Of a DNA stretch of 10,898 nucleotides, positions 7,334 to 10,898 are shown piece by piece. The DNA is taken from positions 1 to 10,898 of the forward strand of contig JAUILJ010000185.1 in the NCBI GenBank assembly GCA_030433055.1, given 5' to 3'. How positions within the stretch are numbered: position 1 is the first letter of the stretch; every line of letters starts with the position of its first letter. This DNA comes from Polyangia bacterium. Its GTDB lineage: Bacteria; Myxococcota_A; Polyangia; Polyangiales; Polyangiaceae. Made by a program: the position numbers and the translations under genes. The notes under the pieces were generated by a model, which did no database searches, was not told the origin of the DNA, and saw only the letters and a program-made list of their open reading frames with translations.

Positions 7334-7711
7334 TCACTGAGCGCCTGGGGCCTTGAGCTCCCAGGTGTAGGTCGCGTTTGCGGGGCGATTGTCCCCGGGC
7401 TGCAGCGCGAGGCCTTCGAGCGACGCGACCACACACTGGCTCACCGGTTCGGGAGCCGTGGTCTGCGCGGCATCGACTGCGGCGCCAGTGATGTTGCCGC
7501 TGTCCTCTTCGACGCGGAACGTCACCGTTACGGTGCCGGCCGCGGCGGGATCCGTCTGACGAACCGTGGCCCAGCAGTCAGTGACTGACTGGCCCTTCGT
7601 CTCGAGGAGCGCCTTCACGTCCTTCGCGTAGAAATCGTCGCTGCGCGCAGCGCAGCCGGTGGCAGCGCCGACAAGCAACGCAACAAGGCCCATTCGTACC
7701 GCTAGTGTCAT
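7334..7711 (-). CDS. Small lipoprotein with AgmX/PglI-type C-terminal domain, 125 aa
   Basis: The start ATG at 7711 follows GAGAGAGGGA at good spacing. Residues 1-20 are a lipoprotein signal peptide ending VGAATGC (Cys 20 lipidated; Ala rather than Leu at -3). The rest matches the layout of the myxobacterial AgmX/PglI C-terminal domain: a first cysteine (46, in TDCWATV), a strand GTVTVTFRVEEDSGNITGAAV, a variable loop, a second cysteine in PVSQCVVASLEGLAL (93), and a closing strand TYTWELKA. The two cysteines are expected to pair in the periplasm. In larger proteins this domain is a C-terminal tail, linked in Myxococcus to gliding-motility and envelope proteins; here it is nearly the whole protein. 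The exact function is unknown. The gene lies 278 bases downstream of ndh on the same strand and may have its own promoter. Confidence 0.85.
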   Translation of the reverse strand: MTLAVRMGLVALLVGAATGCAARSDDFYAKDVKALLETKGQSVTDCWATVRQTDPAAAGTVTVTFRVEEDSGNITGAAVDAAQTTAPEPVSQCVVASLEGLALQPGDNRPANATYTWELKAPGAQ

Positions 7712-7989
7712 TCAAGTCCCTCTCTCGGTGTCGTCTTCTAAGCCCCTGGAGGCTTCGAGACCTTCCTGCCTTGGGATGTGGCTGTCAATCGTCCTGTGTA
7801 CGTTCCAGCCGCCACGAGCTTCCCACGGGTTCTGTCGGTTGAACAACACTGCGCCTCACCCCCAGAAGAGCCTGACTCTGGGGCGAAACAGGCTGACTTT
7901 ATGGTTCCGGGGGAAAGCACGGGTCCGCCCCCGCCCCGACGCGCCCGTGAGCGCTTCAGGGTGCTGAAATCATTCGGCATTGGGGTCGG
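7712..7989. other. Intergenic region between ndh and the AgmX-tail lipoprotein gene
   Basis: No coding character on either strand. It holds the 3' leader of ndh and presumably the promoter of the lipoprotein gene, but I cannot point to a convincing -35/-10 pair. CCCCAGA (7860-7866) and TCTGGGG (7877-7883) form a 7-bp stem. AGCCTG (7869-7874) and CAGGCT (7889-7894) form a second stem that starts inside the loop of the first. No T-run follows either stem, so termination of ndh here is uncertain. Confidence 0.5.
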
Positions 7990-9411
7990 CTACGCGACCG
8001 AGGTCGAGCTGCTGCTCGAGTCTTCCGTAGCGTCACCGGGCGCGTCGTCCGGCGTGTCCGGGGTGTCTCGATCCGAGCGACTGTCCACCACCCGGACGGG
8101 CCCCGAGTGAGGGCCCTGCTCAGCCTGCCGAGCCAGCAGCTGGGCCCGTTCCCATGCGCGATCTCCGGTGATGAGTCGAGCGCCCCGTTTGTAGGTCACG
8201 TAGCCCCAGAACCACTCGAGGAGCACGATCAGACGCCGCCGATAGCCGATCAAGTAGATCAGGTGGATGAACAGCCACGCTATCCATGCGGTAAACCCTG
8301 TGAGCTTGAGCCTTCCACTCTGGGCGACCGCTCGGGAGCGACCGATGGTGGCCATCATGCCCTTGTCGAAGTACTCGAAGGTCTCGCGTGGTTTCTGCTT
8401 GAGGTCGCGCCGGATTTGTCGTGCGACGAAGCGCCCTTGCTGCATCGCCACCTGCGCGACGCCGGGGAGCGGCTGTTCGCTTCCCTCGGGAACGAAGTAC
8501 GCCATGTCGCCGATAACGCTCACCTCGGGGTGCTCCGGCACGCTGCAGTCTGCGTTGACCTTCACGCGGCCACCCCGCGCCGTCTCGCTTCCCAAGCGGC
8601 TGGCCAGGCTGCGCGCGCACACCCCGGCGCTCCAGACGACGGTGCTGGCCCTGAGCCAGTCGTCTCCGAGCTTGACGCCATGCTCGCTGATGTCGGTGAC
8701 CCGAGTGGACAGCTTGAGCTCGACGTCGAGATCCTCGAGCTGATCGGCTGCAGCCTTTGCCAGCTTGTCGTCCAGGCCCGGGAGCAGACGATCCGTCGCT
8801 TCGATGAGCACGACGCGTGGTTCCTTGCCGGCGATCTCTCGGAAGTCGTCTGCGAGCACGAAGCGACTGAGCTCAGCCAGGCCGCCCGCCATCTCGACGC
8901 CCGTCGGCCCGCCGCCGATGACGACGAACGTCAGCAAGCGCCGCCGCGCATCGAGGTCGCTCTCACGTTCGGCGGCCTCGAAGGCGAGCAGCACTCGCCG
9001 GCGGATCTCCACGGCGTCGTCCAGGGACTTGAGGCCGAGGGCGTGGCGCGCCCAGGCGTCGTTGCCGAAGAAGTTGGTCTTCGCGCCCGCGGCGACGACC
9101 AGGTAGTCGTAGCTGAGGCTGTCTCCGTGATCGAGGTGCAGGCGCTTGTTCTCAAGCTCGACACGGGTCACTTCGCCCAGCAAGACCCGGCAGTTCGTCT
9201 GGTGTTTTAGTACCGCCCGGATGGGGGCCGCAATTTCCGCAGGGGAAAGTCCAGCCATGGCGACCTGATAAAGCAGAGGCTGAAACAGGTGGTGGTTCGA
9301 GCGATCCACAAGCGTGATGTCGACGTCGTCGCCCTTGAGCGCCTTGGCCGTCTCCAGGCCACCAAAGCCTCCGCCGACAATCACGATCCGGGGGCGCTTG
9401 CTTTCAGCCAT
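7990..9411 (-). CDS. ndh: Type II NADH dehydrogenase (NDH-2), 473 aa
   Basis: This is a single-subunit, non-proton-pumping NADH:quinone oxidoreductase with FAD as cofactor, on the cytoplasmic face of the inner membrane. The first dinucleotide fold IVIVGGGFGGLE (residues 9-20) binds FAD. The LFQPLLYQVA block follows at 42-51. The second fold VVIGGGPTGVEMAG (163-176) binds NADH. VIGDMAYF and the quinone-site motif AQVAMQQG complete the signature. Near the C-terminus a hydrophobic segment (WIAWLFIHLIYLIGY onward) is the membrane anchor, as in longer NDH-2 forms, and a Ser/Asp-rich tail of about 30 residues ends the protein. The ATG at 9411 is chosen because GGAGAAG (9422-9416) precedes it and MAESKRPRIVIV fits the family; an ORF extension to 9504 reads out of character. 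It overlaps the four-cysteine protein gene by 8 bases, implying coupled translation. Confidence 0.95.
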   Translation of the reverse strand: MAESKRPRIVIVGGGFGGLETAKALKGDDVDITLVDRSNHHLFQPLLYQVAMAGLSPAEIAAPIRAVLKHQTNCRVLLGEVTRVELENKRLHLDHGDSLSYDYLVVAAGAKTNFFGNDAWARHALGLKSLDDAVEIRRRVLLAFEAAERESDLDARRRLLTFVVIGGGPTGVEMAGGLAELSRFVLADDFREIAGKEPRVVLIEATDRLLPGLDDKLAKAAADQLEDLDVELKLSTRVTDISEHGVKLGDDWLRASTVVWSAGVCARSLASRLGSETARGGRVKVNADCSVPEHPEVSVIGDMAYFVPEGSEQPLPGVAQVAMQQGRFVARQIRRDLKQKPRETFEYFDKGMMATIGRSRAVAQSGRLKLTGFTAWIAWLFIHLIYLIGYRRRLIVLLEWFWGYVTYKRGARLITGDRAWERAQLLARQAEQGPHSGPVRVVDSRSDRDTPDTPDDAPGDATEDSSSSSTSVA

Positions 9412-9601
9412 GCTGCTTCTCCGCGTCGGCACGATAGGCGACGCACTGGCGCACCGGAAGCTGGGGATACTTGCGCAATCGTGAGTCGCTCTTGCTCGCT
9501 TCACAGAGCCAGAACGTGCTGCCTCGCGCCGACTGAATGCTGCGAGCGTGCTCGCAGGAAACGCACAAGCCGACGCGATCCGTAGTTGAGTCGCGGCTCA
9601 T
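9404..9601 (-). CDS. Small four-cysteine (zinc-ribbon-like) protein coupled to ndh, 65 aa
   Basis: The protein has Cys13-x2-Cys16-x-His18, then ARGSTFWLC (Cys33), a charged segment, KYPQLPV and a final Cys53 followed by AYRAD. The spacing C-x2-C...C...C and the GS-x-F-x-x-C and KYP-x-LPV-x-x-C blocks look like a conserved small metal-binding fold, which I recall as a recurrent uncharacterised bacterial pattern; no function is known to me. The gene ends with ATGGCTGA: the ndh start ATG is embedded and the TGA closes this frame, an 8-base overlap that argues for a real, co-translated gene. ATG 9601 gives the most natural N-terminus. An in-frame ATG at 9613 and a longer frame to 9652 are possible, and none has a strong ribosome binding site. 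It is probably cytoplasmic (no signal peptide) and could act in NDH-2 expression or redox sensing, which is speculation from position. Confidence 0.75.
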   Translation of the reverse strand: MSRDSTTDRVGLCVSCEHARSIQSARGSTFWLCEASKSDSRLRKYPQLPVRQCVAYRADAEKQHG

Positions 9602-9623
9602 CGCAAGGCGCATAGCGCCCCGG

Positions 9624-9639
9624 ACTGGGCGTGCCCAGT
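9624..9639. repeat. Inverted repeat in the leader of the four-cysteine gene-ndh pair
   Basis: ACTGGGC (9624-9630) and GCCCAGT (9633-9639) form a perfect inverted repeat with a 2-base centre, 23 bases upstream of ATG 9601. With no T-run on the minus strand it is not a clear terminator for the aldo/keto reductase gene. It could be an operator or a leader hairpin. Confidence 0.45.
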
Positions 9640-9734
9640 GTTTCTTGCGCAAACTCCACCCCGCGGGCGGCTCGAGTGTGGCGACGCGAGTCAGCGTGCG
9701 CCCGCGCCCCGGATCGCGAACCGTCAGCGCTGTG

Positions 9735-10610
9735 TCACGCGAGCGCGGCTTCCACGTCCCGCACGTCTGCGTCGGAGAGCTGTAGAGAGCAGGCGCGAGC
9801 GCTGTCAGAGATGCTCTCCACTCGGCGCGCCCCGGGGATGGGTACGACCACGGGGCTCTTGGCCATTAGCCACGCGAGCACGAGGCGATAGACGGTCACG
9901 CGGCGGCGTTTGGCCTCTTGACCCAGCCGACCCAGGCCGAGCTCCGGGGCCTCCCGGGAGCCACCGAAGGGCGAGTACGCGAGGAAGGTGATGCGGTGCT
10001 TGGTGCAGTATTCGATCACACCGCTCGTTTCCGCGCTGCGGTCGTGAACGTTGAAGCGGTTCTGTACGCTCGCGATCGGCACGATGCCCCTGGCTTCGGC
10101 GATCTGTTGAGAGGTCACGTTGGATAGCCCGACGTAGCGCGCCTTGCCCTGCTCGACCAAGCGAGACAGCGCACCGACGCTATCGGCGAACGGCACTCGG
10201 GAATCCGGCGAGTGGAGCTGAAGCAGATCAATCGTCTGAGTGCCCAGCGCCTTGAGGCTGGCCTCGGCTGCATCGATCAAGCGCTCGGGCCTCGCGTCGA
10301 CTCGCCAGGCGCCGCCCGGACGCACGCAGCCGACTTTGGTCGCGACCAGCACCTTTTCCGTGCGGCCACGTAGCGCGTCGCGGATCAACGCTTCGTTGTG
10401 GTTGAACTCCGTGTCGTCCAGGCAGTAGGCGTCAGCGGTGTCGATCAGAGTGATGCCCTTGCCAAGGGCCGCGTGGATGGTCTCGATGGCGGCGTCTCTC
10501 GGTGGGCGGCCCTGGATGGAGAGCAGCATGCCTCCGAGCCCGATGGCGCTGATGCTGGGCCCATCGGCGCCTAGCTGGCGATATTGCATGCGGTCGTTCT
10601 TGGAGTTCAC
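9735..10610 (-). CDS. Aldo/keto reductase, 291 aa
   Basis: This is a cytoplasmic NADPH-dependent oxidoreductase of the AKR superfamily with a TIM-barrel layout. The catalytic tetrad is complete: Asp57 and Tyr62 in LIDTADAY, Lys92 in VATKVG, His133 in LLQLHSPD. GKARYVGLSN and FLAYSPFGG are the usual barrel strands, and the C-terminal PVVVPIPGARRVESISDSA matches the phosphate-binding NADP loop. The sequence looks like the bacterial AKR group related to YajO/pyridoxal-reductase-like and L-galactose-dehydrogenase-like enzymes, but the substrate cannot be read from it. The GTG start at 10610 is supported by GGGGAG eight bases upstream; the later in-frame ATG at 10589 has no ribosome binding site. 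The start overlaps the stop of the preceding small gene as GTGA, so the two are translated together. The gap to the four-cysteine gene downstream is about 130 bases. Confidence 0.94.
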   Translation of the reverse strand: MNSKNDRMQYRQLGADGPSISAIGLGGMLLSIQGRPPRDAAIETIHAALGKGITLIDTADAYCLDDTEFNHNEALIRDALRGRTEKVLVATKVGCVRPGGAWRVDARPERLIDAAEASLKALGTQTIDLLQLHSPDSRVPFADSVGALSRLVEQGKARYVGLSNVTSQQIAEARGIVPIASVQNRFNVHDRSAETSGVIEYCTKHRITFLAYSPFGGSREAPELGLGRLGQEAKRRRVTVYRLVLAWLMAKSPVVVPIPGARRVESISDSARACSLQLSDADVRDVEAALA

Positions 10611-10870
10611 GAACTCTGCTCCCCAGCGTTGGGCTCTAGCTTGGAGAAGCCTGCCGCGAGTAGCGAGCCGTCTTCGCGCAGCACCAAACCCCCAAATCTA
10701 CATTTTTCCACAAGGATACCTTCGATGGGGCCCAGGCGAGCGTCTTCGACGCGCACCGCGTCGCCCTCACGCAGGGCCGCGAAGCGCTTCACGCTTTGGG
10801 CGAGCTCGGCGAGCTCTGCATCGCCGTCCTGGAGCGGTTGGACCCGCGCTTTGTCGGCCTTGCGCACCAC
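10607..10870 (-). CDS. Small protein of unknown function, possibly 5' partial at the window edge
   Basis: The frame ends in TGA at 10609-10607, sharing four bases (GTGA) with the aldo/keto reductase start. I give GTG 10870 as the first start in the window, but the second GTG (10867) is better spaced from GAGGGGG just upstream. The frame also stays open without a stop to the right edge at 10898 (reading QRLVLTRGG), so the protein may be longer. A charged helix (DAELAELAQSVKRFAAL) is followed by GDAVRVEDARLGPIEGILVE and FGGLVLREDGSLLAAGFSKLEPN, which look like beta strands of a small barrel (KOW/SH3-like by pattern only). I recognise no family. A short run with GAA AAA TGT AGA TTT codons near 10695-10710 is AT-rich compared with neighbouring codons. 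Confidence 0.65.
   Translation of the reverse strand: MVRKADKARVQPLQDGDAELAELAQSVKRFAALREGDAVRVEDARLGPIEGILVEKCRFGGLVLREDGSLLAAGFSKLEPNAGEQSS
10619..10624 (-). promoter_or_regulatory. Ribosome binding site that fixes the GTG start of the aldo/keto reductase
   Basis: GGGGAG on the minus strand lies eight bases before GTG 10610-10608, inside the 3' end of the preceding small gene. It favours the GTG over the ATG at 10589. Confidence 0.65.
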
Positions 10871-10898
10871 GCCCCCTCGTGTGAGGACCAGCCGCTGG

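Noticed and set aside
8107..9210. 367-codon open frame on the plus strand
   Set aside because: It is antisense to ndh, whose motifs are unmistakable. The plus frame has no recognisable domain or ribosome binding site.
9412..9504. N-terminal extension of NDH-2 by 31 residues
   Set aside because: The extension lies in the coding region of the four-cysteine gene, lacks family character, and ATG 9411 has a good ribosome binding site.
9624..9650. Plus-strand terminator (hairpin followed by GTTTCTT)
   Set aside because: No plus-strand gene lies upstream of it. The T-rich stretch is short and the hairpin sits in the leader of minus-strand genes.
1..10898. Search for CRISPR arrays, IS ends, tRNA or rRNA
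   Set aside because: No regularly spaced repeats, transposase motifs, paired terminal repeats or recognisable RNA gene features were seen.

Overview
This is a GC-rich stretch (roughly two thirds G+C by eye) with dense genes on both strands. It most resembles a chromosome fragment of a myxobacterium (Myxococcota, possibly Polyangiales-like). The assignment is an inference. It rests on a Ser/Thr kinase-AAA-helical-repeat regulator, a stand-alone AgmX/PglI-type C-terminal domain on a lipoprotein, several small lipoproteins of unknown function, and strong GC bias at third codon positions. There is no phage, IS, CRISPR, tRNA or rRNA signal in the window.

Left part (1-3176, + strand): the 3' two thirds of a large signalling protein that enters from the left edge. 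It comprises the end of a Ser/Thr kinase domain, an AAA/STAND-type ATPase and a long helical repeat region. The reading frame is broken between the Walker A and Walker B motifs, so the gene is a pseudogene or carries a sequencing error. It is followed by a palindrome-rich intergenic region and a lipoprotein gene (3369-4205, +).

Centre (4206-7212): a second lipoprotein gene on the minus strand (4318-5013) has an intrinsic terminator at 4258-4294. It is transcribed divergently from a TIGR01777-family SDR epimerase (5077-5991, +) across a 63-bp gap that holds a perfect 12-bp palindrome. Next comes a two-TM potassium channel with a tethered RCK/TrkA module (6166-7212, +), preceded by an AT-rich 19-bp inverted repeat that looks like an operator.

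Right part (7213-10898, all minus strand): reading in the direction of transcription from the right edge, these are a small protein of unknown function (possibly cut by the window edge), an aldo/keto reductase overlapping it by 4 nt, a 65-residue four-cysteine protein, type II NADH dehydrogenase (ndh) overlapping that by 8 nt, and an AgmX-tail lipoprotein ending at a hairpin shared with the channel gene. The two overlaps imply two translationally coupled pairs. Electron transfer (NDH-2, aldo/keto reductase, SDR epimerase) and envelope lipoproteins dominate the content. I see no recognisable defence or biosynthetic island. The least explained items are the four-cysteine partner of ndh, the two palindromic operator candidates and the frame break in the kinase-ATPase gene.
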